Origin: Symbiodinium natans
Taxonomy: Eukaryota; Sar; Dinophyceae; Suessiales; Symbiodiniaceae
Direction: 5' to 3'
DNA length: 64,000 nucleotides
Assembly: GCA_905221605.1 (NCBI GenBank)
Contig: CAJNDS010002126.1
Location: 186,501 to 250,500 of the forward strand
Shown: one piece after another, positions 31,522 through 40,744 of the stretch
How positions within the stretch are numbered: position 1 is the first letter of the stretch
How the letters are laid out: every line of letters starts with the position of its first letter
Translations under genes and position numbers: made by a program
The notes under the pieces: generated by a model
Told to the model about the DNA's origin: nothing
Database searches by the model: none
What the model saw: only the letters and a program-made list of their open reading frames with translations

Positions 31522-33519
31522 GAAATCACCTTTGCCGACATTGCACAAGATGCGAAATATGCTGAACACGTCTCGGATGGTGTTTGGGTCTACAACCTGC
31601 TGACACGGCTTCCTTGCGGGTACATCCCTAATGCGCAGCAGCTTGGTAATGTCTCTCTTGGAGACGGTCCACAAAAACGATGCATTCCAGTTTTCTTCGG
31701 AGAAAGCGGCTCAGGCAAAACGGTGCAAGCACTGTTCGCGCCAGCGTACAAGATGCTGACCCAAGACAAATCTGGCATTGTAAGGGTTTTCGCCTGCAGC
31801 CTTCCTGATGGTAGTATGCATCTCGACAATGTCAGGCAAGCCAGCGAGGACAACGACACTGTTACGCGTGCGAAATGGTGCAAGGAGTTCGTCTTGCAAG
31901 AGTTCAAGGGGCGGCTGATGAATGCGTTTCCTAATCACGGCGATTTGGTTCGAGGCTGGCTGGAAGATGAGCAGCGAAACAGGTCTGCTCTGGGCTCTGT
32001 GGTGTTTGTGATCGACGAAATCACGAAATGTCCTGAGCTGGCGAAGGGCATTGCCGCATGTCAAGATGACATCTACAAAGAGCTGAATCTTTATTGCGAC
32101 TCTCCACAACTGGTGATGGCCGGCACCTCCGCGGCACGTGTTCTTGAGCCTGGTCCAAGCCTCGACTACTCTAGCGACCCAAGCAAGGTGTGCTTGGTTC
32201 CTGTTGGCCAAGTTAAGGAGAGCAGCTTTCTGGACAGCTTAATCGCGTGTCTCATTCCTCAGAAGTGTGTCTCCCACACGGATCTAGCCAGTGTACCGTT
32301 CCTGGAGCCATACCTATCAAACGCACGGACAGCCATGCTTCTAGTGGAGGAGGTGGGCAGGTTTGTAGAGCGAAAGGATATCGACAGTGATGACTCATAC
32401 CGCATTTGGAAGCGCTTCCCGTGGCTTCCTGGCTGCTTTGTTCCCTTGCGATACCGGACGCTAAATGGATTGCAGCGCATCACATCCCTCGAGGAAAGAG
32501 AGCGTGTGGCCAGGAATGCGCTGGCGCTACTCATGCACTTAGGCGTTGCAGGCCAAGGTGTGAGGCCGTCTGCGTCAGATGCAATGACTTGTCTGGACTT
32601 GGGCCTGTGCACTGCCTCAAACTACAGCCAGCTGTTGGCTCACTGTGACCGGGATCCCAACAGTACAGAATACTGCAGGGAAGTGACGTTCGTGTCCTCG
32701 CCCGCGCTAACACAAATACTTCTCGCAGCCTTCAGCATGCCAACGATCATCCCTCAAGACGGGGACTCGTTCGAAGACATAATTGCAGAAGCGGAGAGGC
32801 GCTTCGCTGAGGTTGTCACAGGCAACAGAGCCATCGTCGTGACCCTAGACCACGCATTGCCCCCCCAGCAAAATCAGAACAAGATGGAGGGCATTCCTGA
32901 ATTGACCTTTCATGAAATCCTCGCAGCCCTAGCTCGGAAAGAGACTGTGGTGCTGAAGAATGGACCAAGTGCCCAGGGCGCGGACATTCTGGTTCTTCGG
33001 CGGTCTGAGGGCAGCAGGAAGCCTTTGGTTAGGCTTATCCAGGCCAAAAACAGGAGAAGCAGAACAGAGATTCTTCCAGCGGTGGCCACATTGGGAGCGA
33101 CGTGTCAGAATCAGTCTCACCGCTTGTATGCCTTGAACCGGTCCGCCGCCGTCCTGCATTTTCTTTGCCGACTAGTGTCTGAGACATCAACACCTCAGGA
33201 CACGGACCTACAAGGCAAGTACGGATTACTTTTTCGGCCGGGACACTCTTCTCAGGTGGATGTCAAGGTCGAACTGATTGTTTGGGAGAGAGTGGGGCCT
33301 CGCAGGGTTCCTAGAGCCTTCAGGGTCTTTCGTCCAAGTTTCTTGAAGTGCGCACCCATTGTGAAACTACGGAGCTTGGAGCACCTAGCTCCATTTCCGA
33401 CAGGGGTGAAGATGCAGGTGGCGAGCATGAGTGAGGCCATGGCAGAGCAAGGAAGCCCGAGTAAGGTTGCGTGCCGAGATGGAAGAGAAGAATTATCACA
33501 AATTTCATCCACATCTTGA
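31522..33519 (+). CDS. Crinkler/RHS-like P-loop NTPase with PD-(D/E)XK nuclease, last exon
   Basis: Open for 665 residues after AG at 31,520-31,521; an in-frame TGA at 31,516 shows that the exon begins here or just after. Walker A GESGSGKT is at residues 60-67 of the exon and Walker B VVFVIDEI at 160-167, with VMAGTSAARV as a likely sensor region. Near the C-terminus QGADILVLRR ... RLIQAKN gives D488 and Q507-x-K509, the core of a PD-(D/E)XK nuclease. This NTPase-nuclease pairing is known from retrotransposon-hot-spot and Crinkler proteins; in other species they are nuclear or secreted effectors. Role here unknown. Confidence 0.7.
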   Translation, partial: EITFADIAQDAKYAEHVSDGVWVYNLLTRLPCGYIPNAQQLGNVSLGDGPQKRCIPVFFGESGSGKTVQALFAPAYKMLTQDKSGIVRVFACSLPDGSMHLDNVRQASEDNDTVTRAKWCKEFVLQEFKGRLMNAFPNHGDLVRGWLEDEQRNRSALGSVVFVIDEITKCPELAKGIAACQDDIYKELNLYCDSPQLVMAGTSAARVLEPGPSLDYSSDPSKVCLVPVGQVKESSFLDSLIACLIPQKCVSHTDLASVPFLEPYLSNARTAMLLVEEVGRFVERKDIDSDDSYRIWKRFPWLPGCFVPLRYRTLNGLQRITSLEERERVARNALALLMHLGVAGQGVRPSASDAMTCLDLGLCTASNYSQLLAHCDRDPNSTEYCREVTFVSSPALTQILLAAFSMPTIIPQDGDSFEDIIAEAERRFAEVVTGNRAIVVTLDHALPPQQNQNKMEGIPELTFHEILAALARKETVVLKNGPSAQGADILVLRRSEGSRKPLVRLIQAKNRRSRTEILPAVATLGATCQNQSHRLYALNRSAAVLHFLCRLVSETSTPQDTDLQGKYGLLFRPGHSSQVDVKVELIVWERVGPRRVPRAFRVFRPSFLKCAPIVKLRSLEHLAPFPTGVKMQVASMSEAMAEQGSPSKVACRDGREELSQISSTS

Positions 33520-33835
33520 GTACACGGGCCCTTTCTTCCCAGCCAAGGATAAGGAGTGGGCTGTGAGCTTTTCCATGTATGGGCCGCTGCCTCGATATGA
33601 CATCGGCCTGTTGGCCAATGCCCGACTCATGCAGAGCATCTATCCTGGTTGGCGCATGAGGCTGTATCATGACAGGAGTTGCAACACGGATTTGCTCAAG
33701 TTTGTGCAGAAGGTCTACCCATATGTCGATCTAATTGACATGGCCGACCCTTCCCCTTTTCTTTCGACTCGGTGTCCTGGCGGTTTTTAGTGGCTTCAGA
33801 CCCCGCGGTCGAACGATTCGCAATCCGGGAGTCCC
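33479..33835 (+). pseudogene. nucleotide-diphospho-sugar transferase-like fragment
   Basis: Starts inside the 3' end of the NTPase frame. Contains WAVSFSMYGPLPRYDIGLLA, YPGWRMRLYHD and, after a one-base frame slip near 33,755, WRFLVASDPAVERFAIRES. This is the order seen in a widespread eukaryotic sugar-transferase-like family (SxYG...NA..A..IYPGW.-R-hYhD ... hWRFL.A.D..v). The distal half is missing and replaced by the next fragment. A decayed 5' piece. Confidence 0.5.
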
Positions 33836-34294
33836 ATGTGGGATGTATCCTTGCACGAAATCTGGGGCCCGTGCTTCTGCTCTCGGTGGTTGCTTTGATC
33901 ATGGTGGTGATGCACCTGCTGGCCGAGCCGGAACGGACCGGTCAGCTTGTGCCCGAAGTGACACATTTCGTAAACAGCGACCTTCAGATCAATCCGTCGG
34001 ACGTGTCCCTGGGTAAACTGACGCACTGTGCTGTTCCCTGTCGGCTGACGCAAGACGTGGCGGCCATGAAGAGTGCCGATGCAGTCATCTGAAATCCCAG
34101 GTGGATGTTTCCCCTCAAGGAGGCCCTAAACCTGAGCTCCAAGCCACCGCACCAGAAATGGCTCCTGGACTTCGATTTCGAGGCGCCCAACTCTCGCTGG
34201 GTTGAAGTTCGAGATCTTGTGGCCCAGTTGGGGCTTGGCATCGATTGGACCTTTACCTTCAAGCCATCAAAGCGAGTTCTGGAAACCTTCCGGG
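33836..34294 (+). pseudogene. alpha-1,3-fucosyltransferase-like (GT10) N-terminal part
   Basis: A hydrophobic anchor (GPVLLLSVVALIMVVMHLLA) follows a short basic start, as in type II Golgi enzymes. The stem and N-terminal domain include SADAVI, PPHQKWLLDFDFEAP and GIDWTFTFKPSKRV, matching the GT10 order of QkW..fs.E.P and f.W.m.Y...S.V. TGA at 34,090-34,092 interrupts the otherwise continuous frame (a one-base change from TGG). The segment ends at GCCCTAAACC, a GC donor of a telomere-repeat intron. Confidence 0.5.
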
Positions 34295-34374
34295 GCCCTA
34301 AACCCTAAACCCTAAGCCCTAAACCCTAAACCCTAAACCCTAAACCCTAAACCCTAAACCCTAATTGCCTGAAG
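34295..34374 (+). repeat. intron made of CCCTAAA repeats
   Basis: About 80 nt beginning GCCCTAAACC, then some nine CCCTAAA units, ending ATTGCCTGAAG. It separates two stretches that both match fucosyltransferase sequence, so it is most simply an intron with a GC donor and AG acceptor. Confidence 0.6.
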
Positions 34375-34447
34375 AGCTGGCGAGCTTTGAGCCCCCGATG
34401 CCGCCCAAGAACCTCCTGCTCCTCTGGGTAGCATCAACCCTGCGAAG
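34375..34447 (+). CDS. fucosyltransferase-like exon 2
   Basis: Bounded by GAAG and AAG|GTGAGC. Reads LASFEPPMPPKN then LLLLWVASTLRR, resembling the GT10 segment K.K..aWvvS....R that follows the N-terminal domain. The downstream exons were not identified with certainty; 34,971-35,047 (SFAHSTGHMEAALPSS) is a weak candidate. Confidence 0.5.
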
Positions 34448-35098
34448 GTGAGCATGATAACAATGTAGCAAGTAAAATTGAGGAAGTAATGCTGTAATGA
34501 TGTAACAGTATCTCAAGATCGAATCCGCAGTCCTTGTGACAGGGCGAGCGACATCAGCATGTTGGCATTTTTTCTTGCTGCTGACGATAGGAACCGTCCC
34601 TTTTTTGATGTTTTCTAAAGAGCCCGACCGCTCTGCTTGAAAACACCCGGTCTCCTTTTCACCTGCTGATTGGCGGTTAGAGTGTGCTTGGTGCATGAAA
34701 TACGGGGCGCCTGTGTGGGATGGGGCCGGGTCCTTGCGTCAATTTGGAGGGCCTCGACCCCAAATCGTTAAGGCCTCGGCTGTGAAGCATCCTATCATGG
34801 CAGGTCATGTAGCGCAGAGTCCTTCCTTCGAAGGTGTGTCACATGGCTCACAGGGCGCCCCTTTTTTGGGGACAAAGGGACCGGGGTTGCAGGAGTCCTC
34901 AGTTGAAGATAGGCCGCCTCTTCAGCCGTATCGGCTCGCGAGGGCTTCTTCGGCGTGCACTTCTTGCAAGAGTTTTGCGCACTCGACTGGACACATGGAA
35001 GCTGCGCTGCCAAGCTCGGCCAAGCCCCCGGATCTTTCGGGTTTCTGGTGGGTTTAGGGTTTAGGGTTTTAGGGTTTAGGGTTTAGGGGTTAAAGCCA
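34448..35098. other. intron/spacer
   Basis: Contains a possible short exon (34,971-35,047, closed by TCTG|GTGGG) and ends with TTTAGGG repeats at 35,051-35,090. Otherwise no gene seen. Confidence 0.35.
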
Positions 35099-35220
35099 GT
35101 ATCCCGTCAACAGCTTTTCCGAAGGGAATCATCATTGTCGTCATGCGTGTCCCGGGATCTCGAAGTATCCCGAAATCCATAGTCGAAGAGCTTGGGAGGT
35201 CGCAGGCGAGCTTGCGTTGA
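35099..35220 (+). CDS. probable exon, unknown gene A
   Basis: Open frame IPSTAFPKGIIIVVMRVPGS and IPKSIVEELGRSQASLR ending at TGA 35,218; GGGAG|GTCGCA near 35,199 is a possible donor. Preceded by TTTAGGG repeats and AAAG. First of a series of plus-strand exons to 37,266. Confidence 0.45.
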
Positions 35221-35351
35221 ACATGCTGAATTCGCCCAATGATTGCAATGAGGCAGGTGTCAGTCAAAGTCGTGACATCTCCTGGGCGTGTGCCGCGTTC
35301 GATGCTTGCAGCATTCTTCTGCGCTTGCGCGCAGTGGCTTCTCAAGGCATG

Positions 35352-35478
35352 GACCTGGATGGGGGATGGATCCTCTCCTCGACCCTTCCCGATCCCTCTA
35401 TGCCCTTGCCCAGCTATGGCTATGCCAAAGGCTCAAGCCCCAGTCTGTTGTGGTGCCCATGCTTAAGGAAGAGAGCAG
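35352..35478 (+). CDS. probable exon, unknown gene A
   Basis: Frame DPLLDPSRSLYALAQLWL then QRLKPQSVVVPMLKEES, ending AGCAG|GTAATC. Helical, globular-looking. The next segment starts 27 nt later, so the donor is uncertain. Confidence 0.45.
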
Positions 35479-35505
35479 GTAATCAATGTGCCCGATCCCA
35501 GTCAG

Positions 35506-35596
35506 GTATGGCAGCCGCTGCCGCTACCGCCAGGAAACTACGTCGTCGCCTGCAACGGGGCTGGTCTATGACTCAGCAAAGAACTTGCGTGGCTAT
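35506..35596 (+). CDS. probable exon, unknown gene A
   Basis: Preceded by CCCAGTCAG and followed by GCCCTAAACCCC (GC donor). In phase with the previous segment it reads ETTSSPATGLVYDSAKNLRG; another frame (WQPLPLPPGNYVVACNGAG) is also open. Coding is likely but the frame is not certain. Confidence 0.45.
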
Positions 35597-35643
35597 GCCC
35601 TAAACCCCAAACCCAAGCCCCAAGCCCCAAACCCTAAACCCTA

Positions 35644-35742
35644 GCCCAAACCGCAAAACCTGTCTAAAATCCTGGTGCTCGCAACTGAAGGCCAGCTCTG
35701 TGTCCTCGCACCTGTCAATGGATGTGAGCACGTGGAGGCCAG
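35644..35742 (+). CDS. probable exon, unknown gene A
   Basis: Starts after CCCTAG at the end of a CCCTAAA block. Reads LSKILVLATEGQLCVLAPVN and ends at GCCAG|GCCTCT or continues a little. Beta-strand-like. Confidence 0.5.
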
Positions 35743-35988
35743 GCCTCTGAGAGCAAGGGAGATGGGAGATAGGGTTTAATGTTGCAGAGGTCGATCAACC
35801 CGGAGTCTCTTCAAACCACCCCGAGCCGCTCAGCCCTAAAATCCTGAAGGATAAGCCCCAAATAAGGACCCAAACCCTGAAACCCTAAACCCCAAGACTT
35901 TAATTTAAATTAAGCCCTAAGCCCTAAGCCCTAAGCCCTAAGCCCTAAACCCTAAACCCTAAACCCCCTCTGCCTGAAAATGCCGGAG

Positions 35989-36047
35989 GTGCCGACTCTC
36001 TTCACGAAGGTTGATTTCGAGATCCCGAGGGCGCAGTCCACAGGCAG
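35989..36047 (+). CDS. probable exon, unknown gene A
   Basis: GGAG|GTGCCG to GGCAG|GTGTCT. Reads VPTLFTKVDFEIPRAQSTG. Lies between CCCTAAA repeats on the left and TTTAGGG repeats on the right. Confidence 0.5.
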
Positions 36048-36165
36048 GTGTCTGGTCTTTAGGGTTTAGGGTTTAGGGTTTAGGGTTTAGGGTTTAGGGT
36101 TTAGTGTTTAAGGCTTAGGGTTTAGGGTTTAGGGTTTAGGGTCTTCTGGGTCTAAGGGGGTTGCA

Positions 36166-36278
36166 GTAAACTCCAGGAAGTTGGAACATCCATCCCCCCC
36201 CATAGCCCAAAAGGTATGACTAAAGGGCATCCCAGCTCTAATCATCCTGAAGCCATGTTCCAACTTCATGGAGCTTAC
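36166..36278 (+). mobile_element. small foldback MITE-like element
   Basis: 24-nt ends GTAAACTCCAGGAAGTTGGA(ACAT) at 36,166 and its inverted copy at 36,255-36,278, with two mismatches. The interior has no coding sequence. It is embedded between a TTTAGGG and a CCCTAAA block. Confidence 0.65.
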
Positions 36279-36384
36279 TACCCTAAACCCTAACCCCAGA
36301 CCCTAAACCCTAAACCCTAAACCCTAAACCCTAAACCCTAAACCCTAAACCCAATGGGTTTGTCGGGGTTTCGTCTCGTGCGAG

Positions 36385-36452
36385 GAGACAGCGAGGAGCT
36401 GAAGTCCACCAGCGCCGAGGAAACCGATTCTCCAAGGCAATCGACGAAGCGC
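36385..36452 (+). CDS. probable exon, unknown gene A
   Basis: GCGAG|GA to AAGCGC|GTTGTAGG. Reads DSEELKSTSAEETDSPRQST, an acidic Ser/Thr-rich, probably disordered and phosphorylatable segment. TTTAGGG repeats follow. Confidence 0.45.
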
Positions 36453-36756
36453 GTTGTAGGGGGCTTGGGGTATTAGGGTTTAGGGTTTAGGGTTTAGGGT
36501 TCAGGGTCTAGGAGTCTGGGTTTAGGGTGCGCCAGGCAAAGCTCTTCTTCCCAAGCTTGTTGGGCGGCATGGCTCTTGCCAGTGTCTGACACAGCTCAGC
36601 TACCCTCAACCCTTCAACCTTGGTGCAGGACGATCCCTGATCCACTGAACATGATGCTCCAACGTGACCTGGCTCTACCCATCTTGCTCACTTACTCTGT
36701 ATGGTCGGTGCGTTATAAAGGGCTAGGGTTGTTAGTGGCGGAAAGACTGGTCTGAG

Positions 36757-36841
36757 CATCACTGAAGATATGCTGCTAAACTTCGTCCCCATCTTGGCAT
36801 CGTGTGCCACTGGACTGGGAGATGCAGCTAAGCAGCTTCAG
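36757..36841 (+). CDS. probable exon, unknown gene A
   Basis: TCTGAG|C to CTTCAG|GTTTAA. Reads ITEDMLLNFVPILASCATGL then GDAAKQLQ, a clear amphipathic helix pattern. The following KNKLEGAEDGGPHVEDEPA frame (36,850-36,925) may be another exon. Confidence 0.55.
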
Positions 36842-37038
36842 GTTTAAAGAACAAGCTGGAGGGTGCTGAGGACGGCGGGCCGCATGTTGAGGACGAGCCT
36901 GCCACAACATGTGCCTCCCTTTGCAAATTAGGGTTTAGGGTTTAGGGCTTAGGGTTTAGGGTTTAGGGTTTAGGGTTTAGGGTTCTCTCCCCTGCTTGAG
37001 GGTCTAGGGTTTCGGGTTTAGGGTTAACTCTACTCCAG

Positions 37039-37100
37039 GTGAAAAACTTGATCTCGAGGAGCTCGAGATGGCAATGGCTCAAGAGGACAGAAGCGATCGA
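37039..37100 (+). CDS. probable exon, unknown gene A
   Basis: CTCCAG|GTGAAA to GATCGA|GTCTAGGGTTTAGGG. Reads EKLDLEELEMAMAQEDRSDR, acidic helix. Both sides are TTTAGGG repeats; the donor merges into the repeat. Confidence 0.55.
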
Positions 37101-37204
37101 GTCTAGGGTTTAGGGTTTAGGGTTTAGGGTTTAGGGTTTAGGTTTAGGGTTTAGGGTTTAGGGTTTAGGGTTCTCTTTTTGCGTCTGTGCAACAATCTGT
37201 GCAG

Positions 37205-37266
37205 CATCTTCCCCTGCCGAGGACTCTGAGAGGGAGGCTGCGCTGCCGGGGGCCCCTGCAATGTAG
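37205..37266 (+). CDS. probable last exon, unknown gene A
   Basis: CTGTGCAG|CATC, reading SSPAEDSEREAALPGAPAM and TAG at 37,264. Comes after TTTAGGG repeats; an acidic, disordered C-terminus. Confidence 0.5.
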
Positions 37267-37290
37267 GAACTGTAGGAAGCCGTGTGGTGT

Positions 37291-37372
37291 GTGTGTGTGT
37301 GTGTGTGTTCACGTTTTGTTATTCATATATATATATATACGCATATATATATATATCTATATATAACTACAC
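37291..37372. repeat. GT then AT microsatellites
   Basis: (GT)n at about 37,291-37,308 and interrupted (TA)n at 37,325-37,366. The same pairing recurs at 63,787-63,870. Confidence 0.9.
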
Positions 37373-37553
37373 ATGCAATGATACCAGGGCCCCGAACTTC
37401 GGAAAGCTTGGTCGGAAAGCTTGGCAGGGCTGCGAACGATGTGAACGGCCGGAGGATGGGCAATGAGATTCTGCAGCTGCGCGGAGCTCGGCGCCAGCTA
37501 TGTTCTTAAGCAGGGTGAGTGTAGCTAGAAGGAGTTACATCCTGATTTTGTAG

Positions 37554-37708
37554 TACATGCAATCCTTCCTGAGCTGTCCATCAATGAACTGCCAAGTAGT
37601 CTCTTCCAGATGCAAGAGCCCCCGAAAGGCTACAGCAAGGGCCAGATGCTGTGGTGGCACGCCGGTGCAGGTGGGGACTCTCTCAACAAGAGCTGCGTGC
37701 ACTTCTGA
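37554..37708 (+). CDS. probable exon, strand not certain
   Basis: After TTTTGTAG the plus strand reads ILPELSINELPSSLFQMQEP and KGYSKGQMLWWHAGAGGDSL to a TGA at 37,706. The minus strand is also open across 37,726-37,535. Plus-strand sense is favoured because all neighbours read that way. Confidence 0.4.
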
Positions 37709-37866
37709 CATATCTTGCAGTTGCATCGGTACACCTCTAAACCCTGAATCCTGAAGGCCCTACATGTTGGAGTTTAGTCTTTACATTTGGTTGGGCTGCG
37801 GCTCGGTGCGTATGCGGGGCTTCTCTAAATGGTGGGCGCTTTTTTTGGCCTTAACGATGAGGCTCC

Positions 37867-38009
37867 ATATGGTGCCAGCACAATGCCCCGAGTCCTGCAC
37901 CCCAAACACTAAGTGTCGGAAACCTCCCTCGCGCAATTTCCGAGCGCAGCAAGTCACGCGCAAGAGAGAGCGACGCGTCATCATGGAGGCACAGCCTGCG
38001 TGGATTTAG
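37867..38009 (+). CDS. probable last exon, unknown
   Basis: Reads ESCTPNTKCRKPPSRNFRAQ and VTRKRERRVIMEAQPAWI with TAG at 38,007. Basic C-terminus. Upstream hydrophobic residues in the same frame may be intron. Confidence 0.4.
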
Positions 38010-38196
38010 TGTTTTCTAGGGTTTAGCGTTTCTAGGGTTCTTGTGTTGAGAGTTCAACCTACAAGGCAAGGGAAGAAACAGCGACTTTGCTGCAACTTCA
38101 TTCTGGGGATGGGACGCGATTACGTGCCCCGGACGCACCAAGCTGACAACAGCCACGCGCATGCCAGTTTTTGACGTTTGTGTTGTGACCGGTCAG

Positions 38197-38262
38197 GTGC
38201 CGGTAATCATCGGGAAGCGTGGAATCAACACGAAGTCCATTCATGAGAAGACAGATTGCAAA
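38197..38262 (+). CDS. KH-domain protein, exon with GxxG loop
   Basis: GGTCAG|GTGCCG; reads VPVIIGKRGINTKSIHEKTD and CK. VIIGKRG is the hallmark of the RNA-binding KH fold (I-I-G-x-x-G), followed by the helix that packs on the bound RNA. Open upstream in frame to an ATG at 38,161. Donor AAA|GTGTCC. Confidence 0.75.
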
Positions 38263-38359
38263 GTGTCCTGCCCCCAGCTCTTCTGTTTAGGGTGTCGCAT
38301 GGCGTCGGGGCTCAGAGTTTCAGGGCTCCTCTATGCCCCGCTCCTTTTGCGGTAGGCGA

Positions 38360-38412
38360 GTTCGTGGTCGTGGCTCTGGGCACAGGGAGCAAGTCAGCAA
38401 CAAGGACCCATG
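38360..38412 (+). CDS. KH-domain protein, next exon
   Basis: Continues the KH domain as VRGRGSGHREQVSNKDPW, the beta2-beta3 region with the R-G-R-G-S motif common in eukaryotic KH proteins. Acceptor GGCGA|G is not a clean AG; one G is shared by both intron ends. Donor CCATG|GTGTGC. Confidence 0.7.
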
Positions 38413-38546
38413 GTGTGCTCATTTTGCCCATTTTTAGGGTTTGTAGGCTTTATAGGGTTTATAGGGTTTATAGGGTTTGTAGGGTTTATAGGGTCTTGCA
38501 CACTAAGCGAGGGACCCTAACCCCTGCACCCCTGTCTTCTGCAAAG

Positions 38547-38611
38547 AGCGAACGGAACTACGCAAGGAAGCGCCCGCGAACCTCATGCTGGCAGCCCCTT
38601 GGCTCGTGCGA
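38547..38611 (+). CDS. KH-domain protein, next exon
   Basis: After TTCTGCAAAG reads ERTELRKEAPANLMLAAPWL, matching the E-A-P-x-x-L-M-L-A strand/helix that normally follows V-x-G-R-G-S-G. The intron before it contains GTTTATAGG and TTTGTAGGG variants of the telomere-like repeat. Confidence 0.65.
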
Positions 38612-38880
38612 TGTGTGGGCACTAGGGTGTTAGGGTGTTTGGGTAGTAGGGAAATTTGGGGCCTCAGGGTCAGTTCTTCTCGCGCTTCGGGTCAGGTGAC
38701 GGCTGAGGCGTCGAACAAGACTGGCTTCTTGCTCGCGGTCGCCATGAGCATTGACCTGCTCTGGACCGTTTCTTCGGCTGAATGCAGCATGTAGACGGCC
38801 GATCATGGAGAAATCTAGATAAACCTGTTTTGTGATTTTGATCATTTTTGCTGTAGCAATAATTTACTATTGTTCTTTCT

Positions 38881-39078
38881 ATGGCATCTCATCGAACCGT
38901 ACAGGTGGACAAATGCTATCGCCTTGACTCCATGGACCGGGGAGTGTGCGCGGTGAATCCGAGCTTCTACGCAAGCGTGGAGAACGCGGAGTTGAAGGCA
39001 GAGCTGTCGGAGGCCCTCGGCAGGGACTTTGCAACCCTTCCCGACTACTCGGACGTCTCCTTTTACGGCTACCGCTGA
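38881..39078 (+). CDS. probable last exon of KH-domain gene
   Basis: Frame from ATG 38,881, with ACAG|GTGGAC as a possible acceptor at 38,905. Reads FYASVENAELKAELSEALGR and ATLPDYSDVSFYGYR with TGA at 39,076. Hydrophilic; no domain recognised. Assignment to the KH gene rests on position and strand. Confidence 0.55.
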   Translation: MASHRTVQVDKCYRLDSMDRGVCAVNPSFYASVENAELKAELSEALGRDFATLPDYSDVSFYGYR

Positions 39079-39792
39079 GCCCTCGGTGGCTTCGAAGACA
39101 GAGTGCAGACTCTTCAGGTAGCGAGTCTGCGAAAGTAATAATTCGGCCTCATTGTTCTTACAATGTGTGCCAATTGTCCAGCTTTTAATGCCCGAATGCT
39201 TATGGAACGGCCGTTTCCTCTATGATCCCTCCAGGTGAACTCACCCTGAACCCTGAACCAGTGCAAAGTCTGCGCCAGAGGGATCGCTGTGCATGGACGG
39301 CCTCTTGATACAGAATTGGACGGCTCAATGGCAGGATAAGTCAAGCATATGTCCCGGTCACCCACTCTCAGCCCTAAACCCTAAACCCTAAAGCCTAAAC
39401 CCTAAACCCTAAACCCTAAACCCTAAACCCTAAACCCCAAACCCTAGGCCCTAAGACGTTGAATGTCAGAGCTGTCCTTCGATACTCCGTTGATTTACGA
39501 CTGGTCACAACCAAAAAGGGGGTATAGGGGACCCCAGTTTAGATCCCCAAATAGTAGGATCCCCTATAATTATGATAAGGACACCAAGAAGGTACCCCTA
39601 TTTGTGGAAACCTCCAAGAAGGCCAGATCAGACTCGCATGTGATTTAGCTTTGCCTCGAGAGTCTCCCAGAAGCCCTCGCGTGGGGAGGTTCTGCATTCC
39701 GAGGCTGCTCCATCTCTCTCTCCCGCTGCACCCCAACACCCACGGTATACACAAGTTTGATGAAGTTAATCTGTGAGTGGGGTCTTGCACAC
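39079..39792. other. spacer with weak exon candidates
   Basis: A frame at 39,270-39,365 (CMDGLLIQNWTAQWQDKSS) is protein-like but lacks clear splice sites. CCCTAAA repeats fill 39,372-39,445. Confidence 0.35.
39540..39613 (+). repeat. dispersed repeat, copy in plus orientation
   Basis: AATAGTAGGATCCCC and CACCAAGAAGGTACCCCTA recur in inverted orientation at 42,188-42,262, with TTTCGGAAACC at the matching end. Unnamed short interspersed repeat. Confidence 0.65.
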
Positions 39793-39856
39793 GGTTAACG
39801 GTGGACGGGGTGCGCGTTGAAGTGGGAAAGGATGTGCTTGACTTGTCAGCAGGCAA
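39793..39856 (+). CDS. probable exon
   Basis: Reads TVDGVRVEVGKDVLDLSAGK and ends GCAA|GTTTTA. Beta-hairpin-like. No family recognised. Confidence 0.4.
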
Positions 39857-40029
39857 GTTTTAAAAGGCACCAAGTGGTTGCAAGTGCTGACGGCAAGACG
39901 CCCTGCCTGTGCCAAGCACACGGCCGGCGCCAGCAAGAACTAAACCCAAAACCCCTAAACCCCAAATCCGAGACCCTAAACCCCATAAGCCCAAAACTCT
40001 AAACCAGGCCGGAAGCCAGCTGCCCTCAG

Positions 40030-40187
40030 TAAGCCACTCGCGGTGTTCGAAGGGGCAGAGCAGCCAAAAGCCCACAGCTTTGAGAGGAGTGAGGAGCGGA
40101 GAGGTTTTGGTCAACCCATGTTTCGCATGCGCAACCACGCTGTCTAGCACTGGGAATGTCACCGTGCCTTCGCTGCTCTACGGATAG
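40030..40187 (+). CDS. probable last exon
   Basis: CCCTCAG|TAAGCC; reads KPTALRGVRSGEVLVNPCFA and CATTLSSTGNVTVPSLLYG with TAG at 40,185. Preceded by a CCCCAAA/CCCTAAA-rich stretch. Confidence 0.45.
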
Positions 40188-40670
40188 GAGCTGCGCTCGC
40201 CTCTTCACGGCGAGCAGGAATATAAAACTACGCGCTCCACGAATAAGGACAGCGACATGTCGCCCAACGTTACTTTCACATCTGCAATCATGTCCAACAG
40301 TGCCCACCGCACATTCATACGGCAACAAAGAGTCTGATCTAAGGCTGCATATGTGCAAGCATTTGTAGAGACTTCTCGTCAAACTCACCCAGCAACCTTA
40401 TCCGGAGGAGCCATGCCCTTAAACCCGAACCCCTAAAAACCCTAAACCCTAAACCCTAAACCCTACACCCTACACCCTAAACCCTAAACCCTAAACCCCT
40501 AAACCCCTAAACCCCTAAACCCCAAAACCCCCCCCAACCCTAAAGCCCCTCCTAAAGGCCCCTAAACCCCTAAAGGCCCCTAAACCCCTAAACCCTAAAC
40601 CCTAAACCCTAAACCCCTAAACCCCTAAAGCCCCTAACCCCCAAATCCGCCCCAACATGTGTTGACCCTC
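40188..40670. other. spacer, largely CCCTAAA and CCCCTAAA repeats
   Basis: Non-repetitive to about 40,425, then imperfect CCCTAAA, CCCCTAAA and CCTACAC units to 40,650. No gene seen. Confidence 0.6.
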
Positions 40671-40744
40671 ATGGAGGGTCGGGCCGCCGCCCGGCGCCGG
40701 CTGGGCTGGGTGCTGGGCCTGGGTCTCTTGCGCCTCGGCCTTTG
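40671..40744 (+). CDS. probable first exon with signal peptide/anchor
   Basis: ATG at 40,671 opens MEGRAAARRRLGWVLGLGLL, a basic N-terminus followed by a hydrophobic helix, and the segment ends CTTTG|GTGAAG. Typical of a first exon encoding a signal peptide or anchor. TTTAGGG repeats follow. Confidence 0.55.
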
